NCBI RefSeq assembly: GCF_958453765.1
Contig: NZ_CAUDZA010000012.1
Coordinates: 1 to 60,893, forward strand
Reading direction: 5' to 3'
DNA from: Phascolarctobacterium_A succinatutens_B
Lineage (GTDB): Bacteria > Bacillota > Negativicutes > Acidaminococcales > Acidaminococcaceae
Length of the DNA: 60,893 nucleotides
A program made the translations under genes and the position numbers. The notes under the pieces are model-generated. The model was not told the DNA's origin. It did no database searches and saw nothing but the letters and a program-made list of their open reading frames with translations. The first letter of the stretch is position 1; every line of letters begins with the position of its first letter. Positions 51,428-59,058 of the stretch are shown in pieces.

Positions 51428-51433
51428 TGATTT

Positions 51434-51521
51434 AGTTGCACGGGTAGCTTCGCATACGCGTTGAGGTCGTGCCTGGCTGTGTGAGCCAGTGGCATCTGTC
51501 GAGCTTGACAGGTGCTTTTTT
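51434..51521 (+). ncRNA. Putative small RNA or leader with terminator
   Basis: Starts about 7 bp after the promoter -10 and ends at an intrinsic terminator: GCATCTGTC (51492-51500) / GACAGGTGC (51507-51515), one mismatch, TTTTTT. An internal hairpin TGGCT-GTGTG-AGCCA precedes it. No open frame with a ribosome-binding site lies within. Either an 85-nt regulatory RNA or a terminating leader of the 50-aa gene 26 bp downstream. Confidence 0.55.
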
Positions 51522-51546
51522 ATTTATTACGAAAGAGGTGATTCCT

Positions 51547-51699
51547 ATGCAGATACTATATTCCTACACTCCTGAAGAAGTGGAAAACTTTGAAGCTAGA
51601 TTGAAGCTGGCTGAAGAGCGTGCTGCTTTCTTTGAACAAGCTTACAAACAAGAGCAAGCGAAAAACGCTAAGCTGCAGCAACAGCAAAAAGCAGATTAA
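51547..51699 (+). CDS. 50-aa coiled-coil protein
   Basis: Small intact gene with GAAAGAGGTG 6-7 nt before ATG 51547 (the open frame extends upstream through the terminator, but the extension has no ribosome-binding site). The product begins MQILYSYTPEEVENFEARLK and becomes a highly charged single helix ending in a Gln/Lys tail. Such peptides are common on plasmids and have no known function. It may be regulated by the terminator in its leader. Confidence 0.6.
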   Translation: MQILYSYTPEEVENFEARLKLAEERAAFFEQAYKQEQAKNAKLQQQQKAD

Positions 51700-52128
51700 C
51701 ATGCTCATTATTTAGGCTATAAATCTCTCACATCGCCTTGTATATCCTTAGTACAAGGAGCTTTAAATTTATATATGTTTAAGCTCGTAATTGCTCGCTA
51801 ACTCATAATAGCCTGCTTTTACGAGCTTTTCTTTTGGCTGACCTATTTAGAGTGCCGTGTTTCATGCATCTGAGCGCGTGGTGGATTTGCAATACTTAGT
51901 TATAGCCAATGCTGAGCGAAGATAGAAAAGGCTGGGGCAAGCCCCAGCCTTTGAACACTATGTTAGATTTCTACTTTTTTATCATATTCTACAGAAGTAC
52001 AAGCAAGTACATCTGTTGCTGCTCCTGTATTTGCTGAGATTTCTCAAGCCCTACCTGTAAAAACTGCTCCTGCTAATGTTGCTGCAACTTGTTCTTGCAA
52101 TTTACGAGAGTGAAATAATTTGAATATG
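51700..52128 (+). other. Non-coding stretch with hairpins and a frame-shifted small ORF
   Basis: About 430 bp. Contains an inverted repeat CCTTGTA/TACAAGG (51736-51758) and distant arms AAGCTCGTAA (51781) / TTACGAGCTT (51819). An 11-bp terminator-like hairpin AAAGGCTGGGG / CCCCAGCCTTT lies at 51927-51952. After it, ATG at 51960 opens a frame that would run 50 codons (..STEVQASTSVAAPVFAEIS..CSCNLRE) to 52113 if one T were removed from the TTTTTT at 51976; as it stands the frame stops after 25 codons. Confidence 0.5.
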
Positions 52129-52157
52129 AAAAAAGACCGCCGGCGGCGGTCTTTTTT
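52129..52157. terminator. Bidirectional terminator after the AbiE module
   Basis: Perfect 13-bp arms AAAAAAGACCGCC / GGCGGTCTTTTTT with a GGC loop. Confidence 0.93.
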
Positions 52158-52171
52158 CATATGGGGACGTT

Positions 52172-52300
52172 TTAACGGGTGCCTGTTTGACGCTTACGAA
52201 CAATCTTATCATAGGAAAGTTTTCCTGTTGCAAAATCGAGCTTTGTTATAATCTTTGTAGGTTGATCATCAATATATCTTTTAAGAATGTCGTTATTCAT
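52172..52300 (-). CDS. 42-aa small protein downstream of abiEii
   Basis: Minus-strand ORF with GGAGGGG 6 nt before the ATG at 52300 and a strong terminator 15 bp after the stop. Sequence: MNNDILKRYIDDQPTKIITK then LDFATGKLSYDKIVRKRQTG-TR, basic, no membrane segment. It follows abiEii by 30 bp on the same strand and probably shares the transcript. Its place as third gene of an AbiE operon is unusual; no family is recognised. Confidence 0.65.
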   Translation of the reverse strand: MNNDILKRYIDDQPTKIITKLDFATGKLSYDKIVRKRQTGTR

Positions 52301-52330
52301 GCTATTCCCCTCCGAATATTATCTACATGC

Positions 52331-53158
52331 TTAATATTTGAGCAAAGCCTTTATGGAATCCATAATTTGCTCGTAAGTAATATTCTTTGCATAGGAAAAC
52401 TGCTTGCGGTATTTATCCCACATCGTTTTGAGTTCCGGACTTTCTTCAATGTTATGAAGAATACTTGGAACATCTGCAATCTGATTTGTAGTACCGCGGT
52501 GATTTGCCGTTGCTTTCAATGCATCCTCAAAGACCGTAATATCAAATTTCTGCGTTGTAGTCAGTATGTAGGCATCGTAAAAATCTCTTGGACGGGTGTT
52601 GAATATGCCGCGTCGCAAAATGGTTTCCACCTTTTCCGCCATAACTGTTTCAATGTTGTATGCCCAAAGCTCGTATGATTTCTCGTCATCAAAAATCTCG
52701 GAGAAATTGTACTGCACCGCATGAGGCGTAATTACGTCTCCGGTGGATACATCAATGCTAAGCGGTGTTAGCATAATATCGAACCTGGCATTTAGCATGA
52801 CACGATATCCGCCGTAAATGTCATCTTTACGGATGGGAGAGATTGTGCCAATTTCATACACAACGCCGTCATCGAATGCGATGCTGCAGATGTCTTCCAA
52901 CGCACTGCGAATTGCTTCCGGTGTTAAAGGAAGGTTTTTGAGCGTAGTATCCATATCCATCGTTGCGCGGTTGTCGAGACCAACAATCGCTGCTACCAAC
53001 ATTCCACCCTTTAATACAAATTTTTCTTTGTATTCAGAAGCAGACAAACGGACAAGCAAACGCTCAAACATATAGTTCTGCAAAATGACCTGTGCAGGAA
53101 TATTTTTCTGCTTGGCAATATTGCGAATTTTCGCTTTCAGACTCATTGCTTTACTCAC
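52331..53158 (-). CDS. abiEii: AbiEii-family nucleotidyltransferase toxin
   Basis: 275 aa. Toxin of the type IV AbiE system, a nucleotidyltransferase of the DNA pol-beta fold known to transfer nucleotides to tRNA or other targets and to cause abortive infection. 'KFVLKGGMLVA' and 'TMDMDTTLKNL' are motifs I and II; 'VMAEKVETILRRGIFNTRPR' followed by 'DFYDAYIL' carries motifs III-IV. The start is a GTG overlapping the antitoxin stop (GTGA), with GGAGG 7 nt before it. It should require the adjacent AbiEi to be harmless. Confidence 0.93.
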   Translation of the reverse strand: MSKAMSLKAKIRNIAKQKNIPAQVILQNYMFERLLVRLSASEYKEKFVLKGGMLVAAIVGLDNRATMDMDTTLKNLPLTPEAIRSALEDICSIAFDDGVVYEIGTISPIRKDDIYGGYRVMLNARFDIMLTPLSIDVSTGDVITPHAVQYNFSEIFDDEKSYELWAYNIETVMAEKVETILRRGIFNTRPRDFYDAYILTTTQKFDITVFEDALKATANHRGTTNQIADVPSILHNIEESPELKTMWDKYRKQFSYAKNITYEQIMDSIKALLKY

Positions 53159-53748
53159 AGAAGCACCTCCAAATACTGACGCAGGATATTAGACACTCGC
53201 ATCTTTTTTGCGTAAGAGTTTAGTTTGTTCAAATCTTTCTTTGGGTTAGCTGCATACAGTTTTAATGCCGCAAGGAAAGTTTCTGTTCCCAACTTGTTGC
53301 GACTGCGGATTATATCGCAGACCGTGCGTTCAAGATCGTATGCGGTAACATCATTTCCTGCAGATGTCTTCATCGTTGTTTTGCCAAGCTCAAATAATTC
53401 GGGTTTGATGTAATATACCTTGCATTCAGATTTGATTGCTGCAGATGGAATACAACCGGACGGTGCTGTAACCGTATGCTCGAATGGGGTTCTGTCTGAA
53501 ATCCCATGAAGGTAAAGGGCTGTTTCATGAGAAAATATTACTCTTTCAGAACGATTACTGATTGTCAACAACTCATCCTGCATATCATCAGGAAGAATGT
53601 ACTGACCTTTTACAATGCGTTGTATTTTATCTTCTTTGCACAACTTATAAAGCATTGCTTTGGATATGCCATGTTGTGCTGCTATTTTTGTTTTGATAAT
53701 TCCGCCATGCGATTTTGCAATAGCGGTAAGTTCAGTCATGTAATCCAT
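53155..53748 (-). CDS. abiEi: AbiEi-family antitoxin
   Basis: 197 aa. N-terminal winged helix ('SHGGIIKTKIAAQHGISKAM', 'LYKLCKEDKIQRIVKGQYIL') and a C-terminal antitoxin domain ('FSHETALYLHGISDRTPFEH', 'AYDLERTVCDII'). AbiEi proteins repress their own promoter and counteract AbiEii without stable complex formation. Its promoter carries paired repeats that fit this. ATG at 53748 follows GAGGTGAG. The pair forms the defence cargo of the element. Confidence 0.93.
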   Translation of the reverse strand: MDYMTELTAIAKSHGGIIKTKIAAQHGISKAMLYKLCKEDKIQRIVKGQYILPDDMQDELLTISNRSERVIFSHETALYLHGISDRTPFEHTVTAPSGCIPSAAIKSECKVYYIKPELFELGKTTMKTSAGNDVTAYDLERTVCDIIRSRNKLGTETFLAALKLYAANPKKDLNKLNSYAKKMRVSNILRQYLEVLL

Positions 53749-53779
53749 ACACTCACCTCAATTACGTCAACTCAATAAT

Positions 53780-53808
53780 ATTATATTTATAATTACGATT
53801 TAAGTCAA
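53780..53808 (-). promoter_or_regulatory. Promoter of the abiE operon with direct repeats
   Basis: Minus strand -35 TTGACT (53803-53808), 17 bp, -10 TATAAT (53780-53785). GTTGAC and GTAATT each occur twice, on both sides of the -10, a plausible AbiEi operator. Confidence 0.8.
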
Positions 53809-53865
53809 CAGCTTCGAGCACTCATTCGAAAAATATTTAATAAGGGTACACCGCTGGGCAAAAAA

Positions 53866-53891
53866 AGAGTCGGCATTTTCATACCAACTCT
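53866..53891 (-). terminator. Terminator of the YefM-like gene
   Basis: Arms AGAGTCGG / CCAACTCT (one wobble), TTTTTTT following on the minus strand. Confidence 0.75.
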
Positions 53892-53950
53892 ACTAATTTG
53901 ATTTCGACAATATCGCCTAGTTTTTTATTGTTTTGGCTTATTACTATAAT

Positions 53951-54196
53951 CTAAAGGTTCTTTTCTTCATGTACTTCACCAAAGCCGCTCTTGATTTGCT
54001 CCTTACTTCTATCAAGCTTAGCAAGGTATTCTGCATTGCGGGCATTTTTCATAAGCTGATTATAATTATCAAGGCTCATAATAACAATGCTCTTTGATTT
54101 TTTACGAGTAACAATAATAGTTTGATTATTATCACTTGCTTCATCACAATAATCTTTTAAATTGTTTTTTAGAGTAGAGTAGTTTATAGCTAACAT
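53951..54196 (-). CDS. Phd/YefM-family antitoxin without toxin partner
   Basis: 81 aa. 'INYSTLKNNLKDYCDEASDN' and 'TIIVTRKKSKSIVIMSLDNY' followed by 'NQLMKNARNAEYLAKLDRS' are typical of YefM. The gene is intact but only 60 bp separate its stop from a terminator, too little for a YoeB/RelE toxin, and none lies upstream on this strand. The leftover reading frame after it (KLGDIVEIKLVELV) may be the end of a deleted gene. It may act as an orphan immunity factor. Confidence 0.82.
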   Translation of the reverse strand: MLAINYSTLKNNLKDYCDEASDNNQTIIVTRKKSKSIVIMSLDNYNQLMKNARNAEYLAKLDRSKEQIKSGFGEVHEEKNL

Positions 54197-54281
54197 AGTT
54201 ATAGGCCCCCCTTTGCTTCAAGAATGTAAGACAAAATCAGTGAATTTGTTCATGTATACCAACGCGCTATATTTACCAAAC

Positions 54282-54821
54282 TCACCAATGCCCACAATAT
54301 CTATACTTTACGTAGTGTAGCTCTTCCAATAACAGCTTGTTTAACAGCGGAGTGCATGCAAGTATCGTAAGTCCTTCATTGTACCATGGCAAGGTTTTTC
54401 TATAATCAGCTAAAATCTCTTCAGCCTCTGATTTGGTGAATCGTCTCACAATATCCTCTTTTTCAATTCTTATCAACAAATGCAAGAGGACATTATGGAC
54501 TAAAGTTGTATTGAATACAACATTCATACGAGCAAGTATAAATATTACAGCAAAATCTAAAAACAACAGCTTATACAACAAATTAATATCAGTATAAATC
54601 TGCATTTTTACTGGGAGTATGAATAAAGCTAAGCTTATCAAAAATAAAACGATATCGTATATTTTTTCTAGCTTACTTTTTCTCCAAAAAATGCCATAGC
54701 CAGATTTGTTAATACAAATGTACGATGAGAATGTCATTTTTAGCTCAAAATAGCGAATTGCCAATAAACATCCTATCAATCCTTCAGCAAATAAAAGCAT
54801 CATTAATACCTGTTCGACCAT
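54282..54821 (-). CDS. Hypothetical membrane protein, 179 aa
   Basis: Not recognised. Three to four hydrophobic segments: 'VLMMLLFAEGLIGCLLAI' at the N-terminus, 'IVLFLISLALFILPV' and 'LLFLDFAVIFILARM', then a charged C-terminal part ('KEDIVRRFTKSEAEEILADY'). GGAGG precedes the ATG. It lies downstream of the relaxase on the same strand and could be an accessory of mobilization or an entry-exclusion type protein, but there is no direct evidence. Confidence 0.6.
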   Translation of the reverse strand: MVEQVLMMLLFAEGLIGCLLAIRYFELKMTFSSYICINKSGYGIFWRKSKLEKIYDIVLFLISLALFILPVKMQIYTDINLLYKLLFLDFAVIFILARMNVVFNTTLVHNVLLHLLIRIEKEDIVRRFTKSEAEEILADYRKTLPWYNEGLTILACTPLLNKLLLEELHYVKYRYCGHW

Positions 54822-54862
54822 CTCATCCCCTCCTTGCCTTTATTATAGCAGAGCATGATACA

Positions 54863-55063
54863 TCAGTCCATTGTATACATATTATATAGCAACATAAACA
54901 TCATAACTTTAATTATGAATATACCAATAATTAGTGTTATAACGTTAATTATTAATATATCTGTAGTTAACTTTATAACTTCAATTATTGATATAACTAT
55001 AGTTAGAATACTAACATAGATAACTATAATAATACGCTTGCTAAAGCTAAAATTCCCATCCAT
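54863..55063 (-). CDS. 66-aa hydrophobic repeat protein
   Basis: After a short polar start (MDGNFSFSKR) the protein is almost entirely Ile/Val/Leu. It contains a 12-residue repeat occurring three times, visible as 'EVIKLTTDILII', 'NVITLIIGIFII' and 'KVMMFMLLYNM', matching the 36-bp DNA repeat beneath. It overlaps the end of the relaxase gene by 17 nt and no strong ribosome-binding site is visible, so translational coupling would be needed. A small membrane protein is plausible; chance reading of a repeat is the alternative. Confidence 0.45.
   Translation of the reverse strand: MDGNFSFSKRIIIVIYVSILTIVISIIEVIKLTTDILIINVITLIIGIFIIKVMMFMLLYNMYTMD
54903..55010. repeat. Three tandem 36-bp repeats
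   Basis: Units at 54903-54938, 54939-54974 and 54975-55010, each beginning ATAAC(T/G)T(T/C)AATTAT. About two thirds of positions agree between units. The period is a multiple of three and the frame stays open, giving the 12-residue protein repeat of the gene above. Confidence 0.7.
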
Positions 55064-56666
55064 TATTTTTCTTGGTTTTATTACTTAAATCCACAGTCAT
55101 CTTATTTTGTTTTATATTTTCCCTGCCGGCATTAATGATATTGCGTAACAGATTATTTATATCATTCCTTGCGTCAAATATAGCTGATGCTCCATTGCCA
55201 AGTTCTGGAGCCCGATATTTAGATTTCATTCTGTAATGCAGGTGTGGGTTTATTTTTCTGCCAACTTCGATGATTTCTTTTCGTAATTCTTTGTATTCGC
55301 TATTTAATTTTTGATTTTCCATGTCTTTATTTTGTTCAAGCATTTCTTTCATTAATTTTTTATACCATTTATCACCCGCTTCGGAGCTGATGAAGCTGCG
55401 TATTTCCGCATCTTGTTTTTCATAATCAGTTTTTAGGATTTTGTAAGCTCGTCCTTTTTCGTTATATTCTGCTCGTATATTATTGGGCATAGATTCTTTG
55501 GGACCGTATAGTCTTAAGATTTCTTTAAGTCTAGTTTTAAGGCTGATTATTGCTTCACCTTCTTTTTGCAATTTTTCAAATCTGCCGCTGGTCATAATAT
55601 TAAGTACCTTGCTTGGCATTTGATCAATCGGAGTTATTGTTTTTTCAATTCTTATAATTGCAGATTCATTATATTTTATTTGGTTGTTAACTGAACCAAG
55701 TAATTTTACAAAATCTTTTCTGATGATTTCGCCGGACATAGTAAGTTCGGCTAATCGTTTTTCACTATATTCCTTTTCTTTACGTTCTAACTCAATTTGT
55801 TTTTTGTATTTTAATTCAGCAGCTTTACGTGCTTTTTGAATTTTATCTATAATAACGCCAAAAGCCTTGGCACTAATTTGATAAATTTTGTCCAAGGTAT
55901 TGTCGATATTATCTTGATCATAACCATTTTCTTCAATGATTTTTTTGGTTTTATATGCGAGAGCCGGGCCAAGATGTTCCTGGGGAGTACGGTTTAAAAA
56001 TTCAACCATATCTTCATCTTCTGCTTCAGCTGCTATATCACGTTGCGCTTTTAAAGTTTTGCAGGATACAACTTTATCTATTCCATGAGTTTTATATTCG
56101 GCATTAATCATGTCTTTCCAGGATTGACGAATCAATTTTAAATTATCTTTGCTTTCTGTATATCCAGAAAATCTTCTATCTTTTTGATAGCCACCATTTT
56201 TAGGATTTTTAGCATTGTATCTTTTAAAAAATTTAGAGGGCGATTTGGCTTTTACCATTTCATCGTCTACAATACGTTCGCAAATCATTATATGTGCATG
56301 TATTTGCTCTTGTGACTCGTCGAATGTAGCAGGCTTGCTATGGATAGCATATGCCCACACTTTATTATTCCCGATATGGGTAGTAATAAAATCATTTACT
56401 AACTTTTCGTTTTCTTTATGCGTTAGTTCATTTGGTAAAGCTATTTCGAACTCTGTATAAGCTCTGCCATTAGCACGTTCATATCTATCAGCACACGCAA
56501 AGAAGGCAGATGCAGACATAGCCCAACGCGGGAGATTGGCATCTTTATAGACCAATTCTTCCGCACGTTTTCCCCCGCTGTAGCGTCCTTCACGCAATAT
56601 GTAATCTGCGTGCTGCTCTGCAGTACCCACTTTTCCATTTTTAAGGCTTAAATGATAGGTTGCCAT
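55047..56666 (-). CDS. MobQ-type (MobA/MobL) relaxase
   Basis: 539 aa. The N-terminal relaxase domain shows 'ATYHLSLKNGKVG', 'EFEIALPNELTHKENEKLVN' and the HUH metal motif 'QIHAHIMICERI'; the catalytic Tyr is likely one of those in 'HADYILREGRYSGG'. A long Lys/Glu-rich coiled coil follows (residues 270-500), without a helicase or primase domain. It would nick the oriT about 180 bp upstream and lead one strand into a recipient using another element's conjugation machinery. No type IV secretion genes are in the window, so the element is mobilizable rather than self-transmissible. Confidence 0.92.
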   Translation of the reverse strand: MATYHLSLKNGKVGTAEQHADYILREGRYSGGKRAEELVYKDANLPRWAMSASAFFACADRYERANGRAYTEFEIALPNELTHKENEKLVNDFITTHIGNNKVWAYAIHSKPATFDESQEQIHAHIMICERIVDDEMVKAKSPSKFFKRYNAKNPKNGGYQKDRRFSGYTESKDNLKLIRQSWKDMINAEYKTHGIDKVVSCKTLKAQRDIAAEAEDEDMVEFLNRTPQEHLGPALAYKTKKIIEENGYDQDNIDNTLDKIYQISAKAFGVIIDKIQKARKAAELKYKKQIELERKEKEYSEKRLAELTMSGEIIRKDFVKLLGSVNNQIKYNESAIIRIEKTITPIDQMPSKVLNIMTSGRFEKLQKEGEAIISLKTRLKEILRLYGPKESMPNNIRAEYNEKGRAYKILKTDYEKQDAEIRSFISSEAGDKWYKKLMKEMLEQNKDMENQKLNSEYKELRKEIIEVGRKINPHLHYRMKSKYRAPELGNGASAIFDARNDINNLLRNIINAGRENIKQNKMTVDLSNKTKKNNGWEF

Positions 56667-56693
56667 GTCTGCTTTCTTCTTTCAAAAACAAAA

Positions 56694-56771
56694 AATCCTT
56701 AAGCAATTCCTGCAGATATAATCTGCAATTGATGAGGGACCAATGGTCCTCATCCTCCTTGCTTAAGGATT
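56694..56771. repeat. Nested inverted repeats upstream of the relaxase
   Basis: Outer 13-bp arms AATCCTTAAGCAA (56694-56706) / TTGCTTAAGGATT (56759-56771). Inside are TGCAGAT-ATA.-ATCTGCA (56711-56727) and ATGAGGGACC / GGTCCTCAT (56732-56753, one bulge). The structure can form a three-armed cruciform, beside oriT and upstream of the relaxase start, suiting relaxosome binding or relaxase autoregulation. Confidence 0.75.
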
Positions 56772-56800
56772 GTGTTATATTTTATTATTTTTAGCATCCT

Positions 56801-56855
56801 CGCACTGCGTTTCCACCAAGGCGTAGCCTTGGTATTGGAAACGCGTAAGTGCGCC
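56801..56855 (+). other. oriT of IncQ/MobQ type
   Basis: Inverted repeat GCGTTTCC (56807-56814) / GGAAACGC (56837-56844) with inner CCAAGGC / GCCTTGG, directly followed by GTAAGTGCGCC (56845-56855). The last segment equals the nick-region core of RSF1010-type oriT (TAAGTGCG^CC), and a repeat just before it is the IncQ arrangement. The nick is expected between the G and C at 56852-56854. It matches the MobQ relaxase next to it. Confidence 0.88.
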
Positions 56856-56964
56856 TAACGCTACGCGCTAGGAAGAGCACGCAAAATTCGTTACTCATCT
56901 GATTCATTTTAACACAATAGTTTGCTCATATCAAGGGATTTTTGAAATATCGTTGTATAAAAAT

Positions 56965-56991
56965 AGCCCTAGCTTTATAGTTGCTAGGGCT
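56965..56991 (-). terminator. Terminator of the DUF3791 gene
   Basis: Arms AGCCCTAGC / GCTAGGGCT, 9 bp, followed by ATTTTTATAC on the minus strand. Confidence 0.85.
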
Positions 56992-57005
56992 CAATATTAA
57001 AGCTT

Positions 57006-57470
57006 TTATTCATTTATACTACACGTTTTATAGAAATCCCTAAAGTAATCTGGCCCGGTTTCCCATAATCCAGTTTCAAAATCATATAGGGCTGTATAAG
57101 CATTAGAATTTATAATTTTGTTTCTAGCTTCTTGCAATGTGATCCCTTCTTCATCAGCCATATCCATAATAGCATCTGTTAGAATCAAATCGGCACAAAA
57201 CATTTTTTGTTCGATAATTTTATCATTAACAGTTTCTGGTTTATTACAAGTTTCACCTTCAAGCTTAATACCATTCACTTTTAACATCTCCCAAATATCG
57301 TTAACAGCACACTCGTCACTACTTAACCTTAACATATCATACGTATCTTCAATATACTTCCATACACCATACGTCTCAAACAATTTATTAGTAGCAGTAG
57401 GCAAAACTTGCAATTTTTCGCAGAACATTCTAAAGATACGTGCTTCAAAAAAGATAAGTTCATTTAACAT
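57006..57470 (-). CDS. DUF3791-like protein, possible toxin-antitoxin component
   Basis: 154 aa in two parts. Residues 1-70 ('FEARIFRMFCEKLQVLPTAT', 'YIEDTYDMLRLSSDECAVND', 'IWEMLK') follow the DUF3791 pattern. Residues 90-154 ('LILTDAIMDMADEEGITLQE', 'ARNKIINSNAYTALYDFETG', 'LWETGPDYF') match a second small domain common next to DUF3791 genes. In other Firmicutes these are separate genes beside DUF3990, a putative ADP-ribosyltransferase. Here they are fused and the DUF3990 partner is absent. Intact, with its own terminator. Confidence 0.7.
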   Translation of the reverse strand: MLNELIFFEARIFRMFCEKLQVLPTATNKLFETYGVWKYIEDTYDMLRLSSDECAVNDIWEMLKVNGIKLEGETCNKPETVNDKIIEQKMFCADLILTDAIMDMADEEGITLQEARNKIINSNAYTALYDFETGLWETGPDYFRDFYKTCSINE

Positions 57471-57582
57471 GATTGCGTTCCTCCTTAATACTAATATTGT
57501 AGCTCACACACTAAAAAACAACAACACATTCAGCTATGCTATATTGATTTTATTAATACTGTTTTTGGTTAATTCATCTATT

Positions 57583-57813
57583 TTATCGTACCGGTACTTT
57601 ATAGGTAACAATATTTTTCAACGATAGCGCTAGCGTCGTAAGGTAATATTTACCAATGCCACAAAACCACTGCATTTCTATTGTGGTCCTTACCCAGTGC
57701 TCTCCAATCAAAAATTCAAATGTGTTGCCACAATGCAGTTCTCGTTCGTCTCCTTCCGCTTCTCCTTTAATTACAAACCTATCAATATCTTGTTTGTACA
57801 CTAATCGTTTCAT
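57583..57813 (-). CDS. DUF5348-like protein
   Basis: 76 aa. 'RFVIKGEAEGDERELHCGNT' and 'FEFLIGEHWVRTTIEMQ' show the DUF5348 pattern (Cys-Gly, then a beta strand with W-V-x-T-x-I-E), a small beta protein widespread on Firmicutes plasmids and ICEs. The usual closing 'WYL..' strand is changed to 'WFCGIGKYYL', and the last 15 residues do not fit the family, so the end may be altered by a small deletion or shift. Function unknown. Confidence 0.6.
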   Translation of the reverse strand: MKRLVYKQDIDRFVIKGEAEGDERELHCGNTFEFLIGEHWVRTTIEMQWFCGIGKYYLTTLALSLKNIVTYKVPVR

Positions 57814-57846
57814 ATAATATCGCTCCCTTCAGACCAAGTATTTACA

Positions 57847-59058
57847 TTATAACAAATCTAATTTTGCGAATGTATCAGCAGCATGTTTTTGGAGATTTGG
57901 CACCAGATTATAGTATATGTTAAGCGTTGTAGAGACCGAACTGTGCCCAAGACGTTCGCTCACAGCTTTAATATTTTCGCCTGCTAGCAACAGCAGCGTT
58001 GCATGAGTATGCCGCAGGCCGTGAAAATTAAACCCTTCTGGTAAACCAGCTGCTTTAACTAATTTTCGCCAATAACGGCGATAAAAATTAGTGTGATTGT
58101 ACATTTTTCCCCAACTATTTGTAAAAACCAAATTAATGTCATTATCAAAAATCGAATGGTATTGCTTTGCATAACGGTTCTGATATTCCCGCCATTCTTT
58201 CAGCAAGTTGATTGTTTTTTCATCTATTTGGATAAGTCTTTGAGACCTTATCGTTTTTAATGTTCCCAGTTCTCTACCGTTAGATCTATGCTGCAAATTT
58301 CTTCTAACCATAATATTAAATTTATCAAAATCAACATCATCCCAAGTTAAACCAAATAGCTCCCCTATTCTCATTCCAGTAGCAATATCCAAAGCAATAG
58401 CATAGTAATAACACTTTCGTAAGTACTTTTTCTCTTCATCTTCTATAAAATCCTGTTTGACATCAGTATAAATATAATCTGCTTTAGATGCAGCACTTAA
58501 TAACGCTATTACCTGTTTTTTTGATAAAGCAATTACTTTTTTATCTGCTTTTTTTAACGGCTTAGTAGTTGCAGCTGGATTCATTCTTATGACTCCATTT
58601 TTTACAGCATATTCCAAGCATGTTTTTAACGTTCTTCGCATACCGTTAATTGTAGTTGCTGATAATGGCCTGCCTTTTTTACCAATTTCACCAACCATTT
58701 GGTTAAAAAACTCCTGTAGCATTATAGGTGTTAAATCCTTCACCTTCTTCTCTCCTAAATTAGGATTAATATAATTGCGAAGAAACATATCATAATAATC
58801 GTAAGTGCTTATTTTAATAGTGGGTTTTATCACCGTAAGCCAATTACTGCTCCAATCAGCTAATTTTACATCTGATATATTAAGCTCTTTCTTACTTTGA
58901 TACTCCTTAATTTTTTCTTGCAACCCTTTTTTGGTCTTAGCTGTTAAATATTTCTCATGCTTTAACCCATCCTCTCCTAAAAATTTCAATCGCCAAATAT
59001 AACGATCATGCTTATTGTCATATCTTATAGATCCTTCACCTTTTGCTCGTCTCACCAT
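57847..59058 (-). CDS. int: Tyrosine recombinase (integrase)
   Basis: 403 aa, phage/ICE-type integrase. N-terminal arm-binding domain ('GEGSIRYDNKHDRYIWRLKF'), core-binding SAM-like domain to residue 180, and catalytic domain. Arg near 229 ('ATGMRIGELFGLTWDDV'), 'HGLRHTHATLLL' near 342, 'LGHSSVSTT' near 368, nucleophile Tyr near 380 ('LNIYYNLV'). It is expected to integrate the element at the tRNA-Thr gene whose 3' half remains at 49,283, and with the excisionase to remove it. Its start overlaps the rep gene by 23 nt. Confidence 0.95.
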   Translation of the reverse strand: MVRRAKGEGSIRYDNKHDRYIWRLKFLGEDGLKHEKYLTAKTKKGLQEKIKEYQSKKELNISDVKLADWSSNWLTVIKPTIKISTYDYYDMFLRNYINPNLGEKKVKDLTPIMLQEFFNQMVGEIGKKGRPLSATTINGMRRTLKTCLEYAVKNGVIRMNPAATTKPLKKADKKVIALSKKQVIALLSAASKADYIYTDVKQDFIEDEEKKYLRKCYYYAIALDIATGMRIGELFGLTWDDVDFDKFNIMVRRNLQHRSNGRELGTLKTIRSQRLIQIDEKTINLLKEWREYQNRYAKQYHSIFDNDINLVFTNSWGKMYNHTNFYRRYWRKLVKAAGLPEGFNFHGLRHTHATLLLLAGENIKAVSERLGHSSVSTTLNIYYNLVPNLQKHAADTFAKLDLL

